64,000 bases of DNA from Paenibacillus ihumii (GCF_001403875.1 NZ_LN884299.1:2418117-2482116), one strand, 5' to 3'; numbered from the stretch's first letter, positions 26,130-34,920 are shown. Made by a program: numbers and translations. Notes: generated by a model from the letters alone, not told the origin.

Positions 26130-27959
26130 ATGCTGACAGAGGAACGTTATTTGACATTGCTGAACGAATATATGGTGAAGGAACATCCGGCGGGCAGTTC
26201 CGGCACGGGCAAGGAAGTTACTTTAAAAGAGCTGACCAAGCTCTTTCATTGCACGGAGCGGAACGTCAAGCTCATCACACGCAAGCTCGAGGAGGAGAAG
26301 TTAATCGCCTGGCATCCCGGACGCGGACGCGGTCATCGCTCACGTCTCGAATTTCGCGTGCCTAGGGACGAATTTCTGCTCGAATATGCGAAGCGGCTTG
26401 CCGACAAAGGCGATTACCGGACCGTATTCGAAATTTTAAATCAGCATGAAGAGGACCAAGCCATACTCGAGCAATTCGTCAAGTGGCTCAATAGCCAGTT
26501 CGGCTGCAGCGAGGAGCCAATCTCCGGCACCGACTCCATCGATCTGTTCCGCCTGCCGGTATACCGCGCCCCGCTGACGCTCGATCCCGCCAATCTGTTC
26601 CACAGCTTTGACGCTCATCTTACACGACAAATATTCGATCGGCTCGTGCAATACGAATCCGATGAGAATTCAAAGGTGGTCCCGATGCTCGCTCATCATT
26701 GGGAGAGCAATGAGGACGGAACAGAATGGATTTTTCACCTCCGAAAAGGCGTCCGTTTCCACCACAAGCGCGAGCTGACGGCTCATGACGTCGTATTCAC
26801 TTTCAATCGGCTTCGAGATCGATCGATAAACGATTGGCTGCTTTTTACGATGGACCGTATTGAGGCGCTGAACCCGATTACGGTCAAAATCGTCCTGAAG
26901 CAGCCCAATTGGCTGCTCCCGCGTATGCTCTGCTCCGCATGCGCCGCGATTTTGCCCGCAGATTTGGTCAGCGAGGATGAAGAGAAGTTCTGGGGGATGC
27001 CCATCGGCACGGGCGCTTTTCGGCTGACGCATTGGAGTTCGAACCTTATCACCCTTTCCGTGAACACCGAGTATTTCTTAGGAAGGGCCTACCTAGATGC
27101 AGTGAGCATCGTCATCCTTCCCGAGGAGATCCCCGGTTCTTCCAGACTGAGATGGGAGAAGCTGATCGACAACGAAGCACGGTTTCCAAGCAAACCGGAA
27201 AAGGATTGGAACCAAATCGAAGGCTTGTGGAAAAACTGCAGTCTGATTAGCTGGAACCGCAATAAACCCGGTCCGCAGCAATCCTTGTCCTTCCGTCAGG
27301 CCGTGAATCTCATTATGGATCGGAGGCAGCTCATTCAAGATGTGGAGCGAGGAGCTCCTGCCCGTGGTTTTTTGCCCCGTGAGGAACCCCTCGCCAGTAG
27401 CTCATTCAGGTATGACCGGGACGCCGCCCTGCAGTTGCTTCAGGAATCCGGCTATGACGGAACTCCCCTTGACCTGGTTACGACCGTTCATCAGAGCGAG
27501 GATGCCGGCTGGTTTGCGGAGCAATGCGCTTCGGTCGGCATAAATGTCCGGATAAATTATGTTGCAAGCAGCGTGTGTAATGACGAGGACATCGGCGCGG
27601 AAGCCGACTGCATATTGACCTGCCTTGCCTTCGCGGATGACGAAGTATGCCAGTTGGAAACTTACCTTCAAAGCCAAAGCTTTATTTATAACCATATGGA
27701 ACACAACTTGCGCAAATGGATTTTTGGAATCATCGAGGAAATCCTGGCGACTGCGTCAATCGAGGCGCGCAGCGCTCTTTTTCAACAAATCGAGTTCCGG
27801 CTGCAGGACGAAGCTCAGTTCTTGTTTCTCGTTCACCGCAAAATCAATACCTATGTCCATCCCTCCATCCGTGGAATCGGCATCAACCGGCTGGGCTGGA
27901 TGGATTTCAAGGACATCTGGTTAACCTCACCGGTCTCCGGTCAAAGTCTAAGCGGTTAA
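26130..27959 (+). CDS. SgrR-type regulator fused to a solute-binding-protein domain
   Basis: About 609 residues from the ATG at 26130 (GAGGTG six nt before it); ATGs at 26091 and 26124 are weaker. Residues about 1-105 form the winged-helix SgrR_N domain (LTKLFHCTERNVKLITRKLEEEKLI). Residues about 150-600 resemble the family 5 extracellular solute-binding fold (DPANLFHSFDAHLTRQIFDR, VPMLAHHWESNEDGTEWIFH, LRKGVRFHHKRELTAHDVVF). There is no signal peptide, so the binding domain acts in the cytoplasm as a ligand sensor. Paenibacilli carry several such proteins; the ligand and target are unknown, and no transporter is adjacent. Confidence 0.85.
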   Translation: MLTEERYLTLLNEYMVKEHPAGSSGTGKEVTLKELTKLFHCTERNVKLITRKLEEEKLIAWHPGRGRGHRSRLEFRVPRDEFLLEYAKRLADKGDYRTVFEILNQHEEDQAILEQFVKWLNSQFGCSEEPISGTDSIDLFRLPVYRAPLTLDPANLFHSFDAHLTRQIFDRLVQYESDENSKVVPMLAHHWESNEDGTEWIFHLRKGVRFHHKRELTAHDVVFTFNRLRDRSINDWLLFTMDRIEALNPITVKIVLKQPNWLLPRMLCSACAAILPADLVSEDEEKFWGMPIGTGAFRLTHWSSNLITLSVNTEYFLGRAYLDAVSIVILPEEIPGSSRLRWEKLIDNEARFPSKPEKDWNQIEGLWKNCSLISWNRNKPGPQQSLSFRQAVNLIMDRRQLIQDVERGAPARGFLPREEPLASSSFRYDRDAALQLLQESGYDGTPLDLVTTVHQSEDAGWFAEQCASVGINVRINYVASSVCNDEDIGAEADCILTCLAFADDEVCQLETYLQSQSFIYNHMEHNLRKWIFGIIEEILATASIEARSALFQQIEFRLQDEAQFLFLVHRKINTYVHPSIRGIGINRLGWMDFKDIWLTSPVSGQSLSG

Positions 27960-27964
27960 ATGCT

Positions 27965-28001
27965 AAAAAGGGAAAGCATCCTTGGGACGCTTTCCCTTTT
28001 T
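27965..28001. terminator. Bidirectional terminator
   Basis: AAAAAGGGAAAGC/GCTTTCCCTTTTT around an 11-nt loop between the convergent SgrR-like and nitroreductase genes. The flanking A/T runs serve both strands. Confidence 0.85.
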
Positions 28002-28013
28002 ATTATCACATTG

Positions 28014-28613
28014 TTATTTGAATACTTTCATGCGGCTCTCGATCGGGTTGAATGGCTTCTCTCCCGGCTCTGCCATCGGCTTGCCGAACGGCATTTGCGC
28101 AATCAGCTTCCAGGAAGCCGGAATGTTCCATTCGTTGCGGACCTTCTCGTCGATCAGCGGGTTGTAGTGCTGCAGCGTCGCGCCGATTCCTTCATTGGCA
28201 AGCGCCGTCCAGACCACGAATTGCAGCATTCCCGAGGATTGCTCAGACCATACCGGGAAGTTATCCTTATACAGGGCAAATTGCTCCTGAAGCCCTTGAA
28301 TGACCTCTTGATCCTCAAAGAACAGTACAGTTCCGCGGCCGCTGCGGAATGCAGCCATCTTCTCTTCAGTTGGGGCGAAGCTGTCCGCCGGAACGATCTC
28401 TCTCAGTGTTTCTTTTGTGATATCCCACAGCTTATCATGCTGCTCATGGAACAGAACGACTACGCGCGAGCTTTGCGAGTTGAAGGACGAGGGCGTGTGC
28501 AGCACCGCTTCCGCTACGATTTCCTCCACGCGCTGGTCGGAAACAACCTCTTCCTTGCTGATCGCATAAATGCTGCGTCTAGCTTTGATTGCGTCTAAAA
28601 ACTGGCTCATCAT
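28014..28613 (-). CDS. Nitroreductase family protein (oxidoreductase)
   Basis: 199 residues, close to the usual length of the Hbn1/Frm2-like branch of nitroreductases. FMN-contact regions are visible: the N-terminal ARRSIYAI, HTPSSFNSQSSRVVVL, and the C-terminal GIGATLQHYNPLIDEKVRNE followed by IAQMPFGKP. It is predicted to reduce nitro or quinone compounds with NAD(P)H, FMN-bound, cytoplasmic. AAGGAGATTGGG precedes two adjacent ATGs (28613 or 28610). It stands alone, divergent from the DUF4062 gene. Confidence 0.88.
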   Translation of the reverse strand: MMSQFLDAIKARRSIYAISKEEVVSDQRVEEIVAEAVLHTPSSFNSQSSRVVVLFHEQHDKLWDITKETLREIVPADSFAPTEEKMAAFRSGRGTVLFFEDQEVIQGLQEQFALYKDNFPVWSEQSSGMLQFVVWTALANEGIGATLQHYNPLIDEKVRNEWNIPASWKLIAQMPFGKPMAEPGEKPFNPIESRMKVFK

Positions 28614-28806
28614 CCCAATCTCCTTTATCTTTTGATCTATTACTTACTTTTAATTAGTAACTCTGTTTTGTATATTACATGATAAAAATAAGAAATGCAA
28701 TAGGAATAATTACTTAACCAAGTCTCCCTATTTCAACGCTATTCATTCCCCAATTTCTCGTTTATAATGGGAATAAAATCCAAACTGGGAGGGGGTGACT
28801 CCTGGC

Positions 28807-29961
28807 GTGGCAAGAACAAAGGTATTTATCAGCTCCGTAAACGAAGATGGATTAAAGCCCCTGCGCCGCGCTGCCTATCGCGAGCTGTCCTCCCTGGGGC
28901 ATGAACCCTTGATGTGGGAAGAGAATTTAGGACCTTGGCCCTCCAATGCAGATCCGATCAGAAAGTGTCTCGAAGCCGTTGAGGAGTGCGATATTTACTT
29001 GCTGTTCCTTGGCAGTAAGGCTGGCACCTATGTTGCTGCATCGGGCATCACAATCACGCATTTGGAATTCATCAAGGCGCATGAGCAGGGCAAGCTTATT
29101 CTCGTTTTTGCGGATACAGAGATCAAATCCTTATTTTTTGGCGGAATCAAGCCCTACATCGATCAGCTGATCGACCAGCATATCCATGATCAGGAACAGT
29201 CCCCTTCCCCTTTACATATTATGGATTCCCTGAAGGCTAATCATACTATTCCTCCAAACATCGATCCCTATGTATGGTATTTCCTTTACGACATCACCCT
29301 CCGCAAAATATACATCGACGACATCTCGCTGGGCGTGCCTATCGATTGGAAAGCTTACTTCAGCGATTTGCTTCGCCGCGGCTCGCTGCTGATCCCCCTT
29401 GAGCAGTCCATCGCGCAGAACAGCTCCAGGCTGGAACAATTCGACGAAGCGGTTGAGCTGCTGTACCATCTCTTCCCCCAGCTTCGCATTGCCGGATGGC
29501 AGCAGCCCGAGGAGCTCCTGGAGACCATCCAGTCGCGTATGACCGGCGGCCGGATCGAGCACAGCTATGGTCCATACGTCGCGGAAACCGTCGGCTTCTA
29601 TGGGGATTGCAGTGCAGCCACCTTGTATATCCAGGAGGAGGATCGTCTCCGCTTATTGGCCAAGGCAGGCCATGCGGCGGGAGCCGATATGTACAGGCTG
29701 GACGATCGCAGCTCATATAATGTGTTGACATACCTTATGGGGGATCATGAGGAGCAATTATTCTTCAAGGCCTCAAAGAATATGTTTTACTATTGCATGC
29801 GGATGGGCAGATTAGTATTGACTCTCCACTTCCCAGCCGCCCCCGATTGGGATTATAAGAAATTCATCCACTACAAAGAAGCGGCAAACGATGCTATAAT
29901 TAGTAAAAATCCTTTAATGATCGAATTTATCAAGCTTATTCTAGGAGGGATGCAGTTGTGA
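28807..29961 (+). CDS. DUF4062-domain protein
   Basis: About 384 residues from the GTG at 28807 (MARTKVFISSV…). A GTG at 28795 touches the GGGAGGGG ribosome site and is less likely. Residues 1-~95 are a DUF4062 domain: TKVFISSVNEDGLKPLRRAA and CDIYLLFLGSKAGTYV, a TIR-like nucleotide-binding fold often placed at the N-terminus of NTPase or signalling proteins. The remaining ~290 residues match nothing I recognise and hold no P-loop. A TATAAT box lies at 28763-28768. The stop overlaps the start of the next small gene, so they are coupled. Links of DUF4062 to immunity proteins make a defence-like role possible but unproven. Confidence 0.8.
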   Translation: MARTKVFISSVNEDGLKPLRRAAYRELSSLGHEPLMWEENLGPWPSNADPIRKCLEAVEECDIYLLFLGSKAGTYVAASGITITHLEFIKAHEQGKLILVFADTEIKSLFFGGIKPYIDQLIDQHIHDQEQSPSPLHIMDSLKANHTIPPNIDPYVWYFLYDITLRKIYIDDISLGVPIDWKAYFSDLLRRGSLLIPLEQSIAQNSSRLEQFDEAVELLYHLFPQLRIAGWQQPEELLETIQSRMTGGRIEHSYGPYVAETVGFYGDCSAATLYIQEEDRLRLLAKAGHAAGADMYRLDDRSSYNVLTYLMGDHEEQLFFKASKNMFYYCMRMGRLVLTLHFPAAPDWDYKKFIHYKEAANDAIISKNPLMIEFIKLILGGMQL

Positions 29962-30149
29962 GCACCGGAGTATTCGTCTCGAAGAACGGTAAAGTTACCG
30001 AAGCCGTAGGCACACAGCCCAAGGAAGCGCTGCTGTTCGCTCCTTCCAAGAAGACCTCCTCGCAGATTTTACGCGAGCAGCGTACCGCGATGAAGCGCAA
30101 TAATCAACGGATCAAAGACCGCTTTAACGAAGCGACCAAGCGGGTCTGA
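29958..30149 (+). CDS. Small basic protein coupled to the DUF4062 gene
   Basis: 63 residues starting at GTG, overlapping the upstream stop by 4 nt, with GGAGGGATGCA before it. Sequence MSTGVFVSKNGKVTEAVGTQ…, with a highly basic C-terminal half (REQRTAMKRNNQRIKDRF). It has no cysteine or membrane segment. Tight coupling suggests a partner of the DUF4062 protein, and the basic tail could bind nucleic acid; both are inference. A strong terminator follows. Confidence 0.7.
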   Translation: MSTGVFVSKNGKVTEAVGTQPKEALLFAPSKKTSSQILREQRTAMKRNNQRIKDRFNEATKRV

Positions 30150-30167
30150 CCTCCTGTAATGCAAAGA

Positions 30168-30210
30168 AGCGGCCGGATTTCTCCAAACTGGAGATCCGGC
30201 CGCTTTTTTT
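30168..30210 (+). terminator. Intrinsic terminator of the DUF4062 operon
   Basis: AGCGGCCGGAT-TTCTCC pairs with GGAGATCCGGCCGCT around AAACT, followed by seven T residues at 30204-30210. Confidence 0.9.
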
Positions 30211-30233
30211 AAATTCATATTCTGAGTGGCTCC

Positions 30234-30548
30234 TTAGGATATCAGCTTAAGCCCTACTGCTGCGCAAAGCACCATAGCTATGAACAGGATTCGTCTCCAA
30301 TCCTTGGACTCCCCGTACAGCAGCATTCCCATAAGCGCGCTGCCGACGGTGCCGATCCCCGTCCAGACCGCATATGCCGTGCCCATGGCCAAAGTTTCCA
30401 TCGCTATAGACAGAAGCAGAAAGCTGGCTGTGAACCCTCCGAACAGCAGCGCAAATGCTTTCCAATCTCTATGCTTGTTGATGCGGCTGATGCCCGCTAC
30501 ACCGATCACTTCGCCAATTCCCGCCAAGATAAGAATAAACCATGCCAT
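30234..30548 (-). CDS. ykkD: SMR guanidinium exporter subunit, YkkD type
   Basis: 104 residues with four membrane helices of the small multidrug resistance family. The membrane-embedded glutamate lies in AGIGEVIGVAGISRINKH, and MGTAYAVWTGIGTVGSALMG is the conserved loop of SMR subunits. The sequence resembles B. subtilis YkkD (MGTAYAVWTGIGTAGGAL; CSAVGLKILS). It starts 1 nt after the ykkC stop, so the pair is translated together and should form the heteromeric guanidinium/H+ antiporter. The operon lies behind a guanidine-I riboswitch. Confidence 0.93.
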   Translation of the reverse strand: MAWFILILAGIGEVIGVAGISRINKHRDWKAFALLFGGFTASFLLLSIAMETLAMGTAYAVWTGIGTVGSALMGMLLYGESKDWRRILFIAMVLCAAVGLKLIS

Positions 30549-30549
30549 C

Positions 30550-30909
30550 TTAGTGCACCCCCTGCTCGTCCTTTTCCTTGGTTACCAGCTTAAGTCCAGC
30601 CACTCCGCATATTAGAAGAATGATCAGCAGCAGCTTGGCCAGCCTGAACGGCTCGCCAAATACCAGCATTTCAAACAGTACCGTGCCTGAGGTTCCGATT
30701 CCCGTAAATACGGCATAAGCCGTACCGGTAGGCAGCTTCCGCGTCGACAGCACGAGCAAATACATGCTGACGAAGATCGCCACCACCGTCGCGAACCATG
30801 TCAGGACGTTATAGGAATGCTTCAGGCCGATAACCCAGCCAATCTCGAACGCCCCGGCGACCAGCACGAGCAGCCAGTAAAAATTCATCTTCCTATCCAT
30901 GGAACTCAT
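30550..30909 (-). CDS. ykkC: SMR guanidinium exporter subunit, YkkC type
   Basis: 119 residues, four membrane helices. LVAGAFEIGWVIGLKHSYN contains the essential membrane glutamate, and PTGTAYAVFTGIGTSGTVLF is nearly the same as in B. subtilis YkkC. It is the first gene after the guanidine-I riboswitch, which should switch expression on when guanidinium builds up. With YkkD it exports guanidinium across the cytoplasmic membrane. Confidence 0.93.
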   Translation of the reverse strand: MSSMDRKMNFYWLLVLVAGAFEIGWVIGLKHSYNVLTWFATVVAIFVSMYLLVLSTRKLPTGTAYAVFTGIGTSGTVLFEMLVFGEPFRLAKLLLIILLICGVAGLKLVTKEKDEQGVH

Positions 30910-30936
30910 CCTCTCTCCGCTCTATCTTCCAGGCAC

Positions 30937-31075
30937 ACAAAAGCCCGGAAAGATATCGCTACATGATATCCTCCCGGGCTTTTGTCCCTCCGTGCCGCAG
31001 GATATTTCCTGCGTGTTCTCTCTTGGACCAGACCGGCTGCATTCGGCTGCCGCGGAACCCTAGAGAACAATTGTG
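30937..31075 (-). ncRNA. Guanidine-I (ykkC) riboswitch with terminator
   Basis: Read on the minus strand, the aptamer contains the conserved CTAGGGTTCCG (31064-31054), the CCGGTCTGGTCC segment, a CGCAGG/CCTGCG hairpin and GGCACGGAGGGAC. It is followed by a stem ACAAAAGCCCGG/CCGGGCTTTTGT (30937-30948 with 30974-30985), the expression-platform hairpin. A promoter TTGACC-N17-TATGAT lies at 31110-31082. The class senses guanidinium, and the downstream genes are YkkC and YkkD, exactly the expected target. Confidence 0.93.
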
Positions 31076-31081
31076 ATTCAT

Positions 31082-31110
31082 ATCATACAGGATTTTATGC
31101 TGAGGGTCAA
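31082..31110 (-). promoter_or_regulatory. Promoter of the guanidine riboswitch operon
   Basis: On the minus strand, TTGACC (31110-31105), a 17-bp spacer and TATGAT (31087-31082). The predicted start near 31075 is a few bases before the aptamer. Confidence 0.75.
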
Positions 31111-31233
31111 GACTGCCAAGCGCGGCCTGTGCCCGTACTTGTCATCGCTTCCCGTATAGTCTAACATAGTTCCCAGAAGGAAATTTGCACCTTAATTCCT
31201 TCATACAAACCATACAGATAAAGGAGAGTAACT

Positions 31234-32250
31234 ATGGCCCATACCCCTAAACTATTCTCACCATACACCATTAGAAATGTTACCTTAAAGAACCGGATCG
31301 TCATGTCGCCGATGTGCATGTACTCTTCCTATAACCGCGACGGCAAAGTCACTGACTGGCATCGCGTGCATTACCCGAGCCGGGCTGCCGGACAAGTAGG
31401 GTTAATTATGCTTGAAGCGACGGCTGTTGTACCGGAAGGCCGGATTTCTTATCAGGATCTCGGCATTTGGAGTGATGATCATATTGAGGGCTTGCAGGAA
31501 GTCGTCCGCCTGATCCACCACCACGATGCCAAGGCCGCGATTCAGCTCGCGCATGCCGGGAGAAAGGCCGAGCTGGAAGAGACCATTATCGCGCCTTCGG
31601 CCATCCCTTTTGAAGGAATGAAGACGCCCAAGGAAGCCTCCAAGGATGATATCGCCCATATTATCGCATCCTTCCGGGAAGCCGCGCGGCGTGCCAGAGA
31701 AGCCGGGTTCGACATCATCGAAATTCACGGCGCCCATGGCTACCTGATCAGCGAGTTCCTGTCCCCGCTCGCGAATAAGCGTACCGATGAATACGGCGGC
31801 AGTCTGGACAACCGTTACCGCCTGCTGCGCGAGATTATCGAAGCGGTGAAGACGGAATGGAACGGCCCGATCTTTGTGCGCATCTCCGCTAATGAGTATC
31901 ACGAGGAAGGCAACCAGCTGGAGCAGTTCATCCAGTTCGCCGCCTATATGAAGGAGCAGGGGGTTGACCTGATCGATTGCAGCTCCGGCGGTGTCGTTCC
32001 GGCGGCCATTGACGTCTATCCAGGATACCAGGTCGATTTGGCCGATCAAATTCGCCATCAGGCCGGGATTGCTACAGGAGCCGTCGGCTTGATTTCCAGC
32101 GGGCTGCAGGCTGAAGAAATTCTCGGCAACGGGCGGGCCGATCTCGTCTTTATCGGCCGTGAGCTGCTGCGCAATCCGTATTGGCCGCTCAGTGCGGCGA
32201 AGGAGCTGCGCGCAGAGATCGAGCGTCCAGCGCAGTATCATCGTGCTTAA
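31234..32250 (+). CDS. namA: NADPH dehydrogenase, old yellow enzyme family
   Basis: 338 residues, like B. subtilis YqjM/NamA. Landmarks: the C28/Y30 pair in MSPMCMYSS (equivalent to C26/Y28 of YqjM), AIQLAHAGRKA, and the substrate-binding H165/H168 in EIHGAHGYLISEFLSP. It reduces activated C=C bonds of enals, enones and nitro compounds using NADPH and FMN in the cytoplasm. AAAGGAGAGTAACT precedes the ATG. An SDR gene follows 31 bp later, probably in the same transcript. Confidence 0.95.
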   Translation: MAHTPKLFSPYTIRNVTLKNRIVMSPMCMYSSYNRDGKVTDWHRVHYPSRAAGQVGLIMLEATAVVPEGRISYQDLGIWSDDHIEGLQEVVRLIHHHDAKAAIQLAHAGRKAELEETIIAPSAIPFEGMKTPKEASKDDIAHIIASFREAARRAREAGFDIIEIHGAHGYLISEFLSPLANKRTDEYGGSLDNRYRLLREIIEAVKTEWNGPIFVRISANEYHEEGNQLEQFIQFAAYMKEQGVDLIDCSSGGVVPAAIDVYPGYQVDLADQIRHQAGIATGAVGLISSGLQAEEILGNGRADLVFIGRELLRNPYWPLSAAKELRAEIERPAQYHRA

Positions 32251-32281
32251 CTCATTTTATGCGGTAAGGCGGTCATGAACC

Positions 32282-33208
32282 ATGAAGAAATGGACGGCAG
32301 AGGACATTCCTGATTTGGCTGGGCGTACAGCTATCGTTACCGGTGCGAACGGAGGATTAGGCTATATCATTACAGAGGAGCTGGCGCGGAACGGAGCTCA
32401 TGTCGTTATGGGCTGCCGTGACCAGAACAAGGGCATGCAAGCGGCCGATGCCCTGCGCTCGAAGCTCCAGGGAGCGAGCGTTGAAGTCGTTCAGCTCGAT
32501 CTAGCGGATTTGTCCTCTGTTCGGACGTTTTCCAGCACCGTAGCGGATAAATACGATACACTCGATTTGCTTATTAACAACGCAGGGGTCATGGCGACCC
32601 CTCCGCGTAAAACGGCCGACGGCTTTGAGCTGCAGTTCGGCACAAACCATCTCGGCCATTTCGCGCTTACAGGACTTCTCTTCCCCCGGCTGGCTGCAAA
32701 GGCTGGCTCCAGAGTCGTTACCTTAAGCAGCATTGCGCACCGTTATGGCCGGATAAATTTCAGAGATCTTCAGCATGAGCGCAGCTATAGCCCCAACCTG
32801 GTGTACGGCCAGTCCAAGCTGGCCAATTTAATGTTCGCCCTGGAGCTGCAGCGGCGTATTCAGCAGGCAGGCCTGCACATGTGCAGCATCGCCGCCCACC
32901 CGGGCATCGCGGCTACGAACCTGTTCCAGGTCGGTCCGCAAATGAGCGGCAGCCGCTCGCAGCGACTGCTGTACGGCTGGATCACGCGCCGTTTGGCCCA
33001 GCCCGGGAGCATGGGCGCGCTTCCGGTATTATATGCGGCAACTTCTCCGGAGGCGCAGGGCGGACAATTCTACGGTCCTGACCGCTTCGGCATCAAGGGA
33101 TACCCTGCCGTGGCCTCGGCATCGATTGCCGCGCGCAATGTGGACGTGGCCCGGCGCTTGTGGGAGATCTCCGAGCGGCTTACGGGCATCAGCTATCCGT
33201 TAAAGTAA
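32282..33208 (+). CDS. Short-chain dehydrogenase/reductase
   Basis: 308 residues of the retinol-dehydrogenase-like SDR branch. The NAD(P)-binding motif is TGANGGLGYI (about 18-27), the structural NNAG motif is LLINNAGVMATP, and the catalytic S…YxxxK set is seen in VTLSSIAHRYG and LVYGQSKLANLMF. It lies 31 bp behind namA, so the two redox enzymes may work on the same reactive carbonyl compounds. The substrate cannot be read. Confidence 0.9.
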   Translation: MKKWTAEDIPDLAGRTAIVTGANGGLGYIITEELARNGAHVVMGCRDQNKGMQAADALRSKLQGASVEVVQLDLADLSSVRTFSSTVADKYDTLDLLINNAGVMATPPRKTADGFELQFGTNHLGHFALTGLLFPRLAAKAGSRVVTLSSIAHRYGRINFRDLQHERSYSPNLVYGQSKLANLMFALELQRRIQQAGLHMCSIAAHPGIAATNLFQVGPQMSGSRSQRLLYGWITRRLAQPGSMGALPVLYAATSPEAQGGQFYGPDRFGIKGYPAVASASIAARNVDVARRLWEISERLTGISYPLK

Positions 33209-33292
33209 ATCAATAGTGTGCAGAAGTACGTACAGGTACGCTCAAGATTTACGGCATGAATGAATAGAGGTTTATAAGGAGTTGCACACAGT

Positions 33293-33988
33293 ATGGATCA
33301 CGATCATAAAGCCTTATCCCTTCCCCCCCGTTCTCCCCGAGTGCTTATCATGACTGCGGTTGACGCCGAAAGAGATGCGGTGCTGCGCGGATTAAACGGG
33401 GCAGCCGGATATGAGGTCATGCTCGCGGGAGTCGGCCCGATCGCCGCTGCGGCGAATACGGCAGCCATTCTCGCCACATCCTCCGGATCAGCAGCGTACG
33501 ATTTGGTGATCAGCGCCGGGATCGGAGGGGGATTTACAGGCATTGCGGACATCGGCTCCGTCGTCATCGCTACGGATATAATCGCTGCCGATTTGGGCGC
33601 GGAGTCACCCGAGGGCTTCCTCAGCCTGGATCGGCTCGGCTTCGGTTCCTCCAGGCTGAAGGCTGATGCCGAGCTGGCGGAGCGCTGGGCCGGGGCTGCT
33701 CTGGCAGCCGGCATACCCGCCTGCGCAGCGCCTGTTCTGACATTATCGACCGTCACAGGGACGGCAGCCACGGCGAAGGAGCTCAGCCTCCGCATCCCAG
33801 GGGCTGCTGCGGAAGCGATGGAAGGCTACGGCGTGGCATTAGCGGCGAATCATCTTAAGCTGCCCGTGCTGGAGATAAGGGCCATCTCTAATCCAGTCGG
33901 CCCGCGCCAGCGCGAGCTGTGGAAAATCAGCGATGCCCTGACAGCCCTGGAACGAGCCTGTTCCTTATTACCGGAGGTACTGCAATGA
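33293..33988 (+). CDS. mqnB: Futalosine hydrolase
   Basis: 231 residues of the nucleoside-phosphorylase/hydrolase fold. Family signs are MTAVDAERDAVLRGL, LAGVGPIAAAANTAAILA, SAGIGGGFTGIADIGSVVIA and the catalytic region AAAEAMEGYGVALAA, in which EAMEGYG is typical of futalosine hydrolase. It releases hypoxanthine from futalosine to give dehypoxanthine futalosine in the alternative menaquinone pathway. Its stop overlaps the mqnD start (ATGA), and that pairing secures the assignment. Confidence 0.92.
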   Translation: MDHDHKALSLPPRSPRVLIMTAVDAERDAVLRGLNGAAGYEVMLAGVGPIAAAANTAAILATSSGSAAYDLVISAGIGGGFTGIADIGSVVIATDIIAADLGAESPEGFLSLDRLGFGSSRLKADAELAERWAGAALAAGIPACAAPVLTLSTVTGTAATAKELSLRIPGAAAEAMEGYGVALAANHLKLPVLEIRAISNPVGPRQRELWKISDALTALERACSLLPEVLQ

Positions 33989-34851
33989 TGAACATAGCTT
34001 TTTCTCCTTGTCCTAATGATACATTCGTATTTCACGCCTGGGCTCATGGCCTCATTATCGGAGCGCCAGAGCTGAACATTACTTACGCAGATATCGACAT
34101 AACGAACGGTCTTGCCGCTAGCGGCAAAGGACCTGATATACTGAAAATATCTTATGCTGCCCTGCCTTGGGCGCTTGAAGAATACGCCCTTATTCCGTGC
34201 GGAGGGGCACTCGGCCGCGGCTGCGGGCCGCTCGTGCTGACGGCCGGAGAGCAGGCCGCTCCTGGAGCAGGACCGAATGCAGCACAGCCTGATCCAGCTC
34301 AGCTATCCGGTAAGCGCGTAGCTGTGCCGAGCGAGCGCTCCACCGCCTACCTGCTGTTCCGCTTATGGGCAGCTCAGGCCGTCCCCGGCGGCGTAGGCGA
34401 AATCGTCGTGCTGCCCTTCGATCAGATCATGCCCGCGGTTCGCGACGGCGAGGTTGACGCAGGGCTCGTCATCCATGAAGCCCGCTTCACTTATCCGGCG
34501 TACGGCTTGAAGCTAATGCGGGACCTCGGCAGCTGGTGGGAGGAGGATACCGGCCTGCCGATTCCGCTTGGCGCTATTATCGCTAGACGCTCGCTTGACC
34601 TGGAGGCCATTGCCACATGGACGCGGCAATCCGTGCAATATGCCTGGGCTCACCCGGATGCGTCACGCCAATACGTCATGAGCCATGCCCAAGAAATGTC
34701 CCCGGAAGTCACCGAAGCCCATATCAATCTGTATGTGAACCGATATACGGAATCGCTGGGCGAGGACGGTTACGCCGCTATTACCGCCCTGCTTAGCCGG
34801 GCAGCCCGCGAAGGTCTGGTTCCAGAGGTTCCATCGGACCTGCTGCGATAG
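33985..34851 (+). CDS. mqnD: 1,4-dihydroxy-6-naphthoate synthase
   Basis: 288 residues from the ATG at 33985, which overlaps the mqnB stop; an earlier frame start at 33919 lies inside mqnB. The N-terminus MMNIAFSPCPNDTFVFHAWA is the MqnD signature, with DITNGLAASGKGPDILKIS and VDAGLVIHEARFTYP following. It converts cyclic dehypoxanthine futalosine to 1,4-dihydroxy-6-naphthoate. mqnA, mqnC and mqnE are not in this window. A terminator follows. Confidence 0.95.
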   Translation: MMNIAFSPCPNDTFVFHAWAHGLIIGAPELNITYADIDITNGLAASGKGPDILKISYAALPWALEEYALIPCGGALGRGCGPLVLTAGEQAAPGAGPNAAQPDPAQLSGKRVAVPSERSTAYLLFRLWAAQAVPGGVGEIVVLPFDQIMPAVRDGEVDAGLVIHEARFTYPAYGLKLMRDLGSWWEEDTGLPIPLGAIIARRSLDLEAIATWTRQSVQYAWAHPDASRQYVMSHAQEMSPEVTEAHINLYVNRYTESLGEDGYAAITALLSRAAREGLVPEVPSDLLR

Positions 34852-34857
34852 AACAGC

Positions 34858-34920
34858 AAAAAGAGCCGAGCTCCCGAATGCAGATAAAGCATTTAGGGAG
34901 GCCTCGGCTCTTTTGTTGTT
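34858..34920 (+). terminator. Terminator after mqnD
   Basis: AAAGAGCCGAG (34860-34870) pairs with CTCGGCTCTTTT (34903-34914), with inner TCCC/GGGA pairing, followed by TTTTGTTGTT. Confidence 0.85.
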
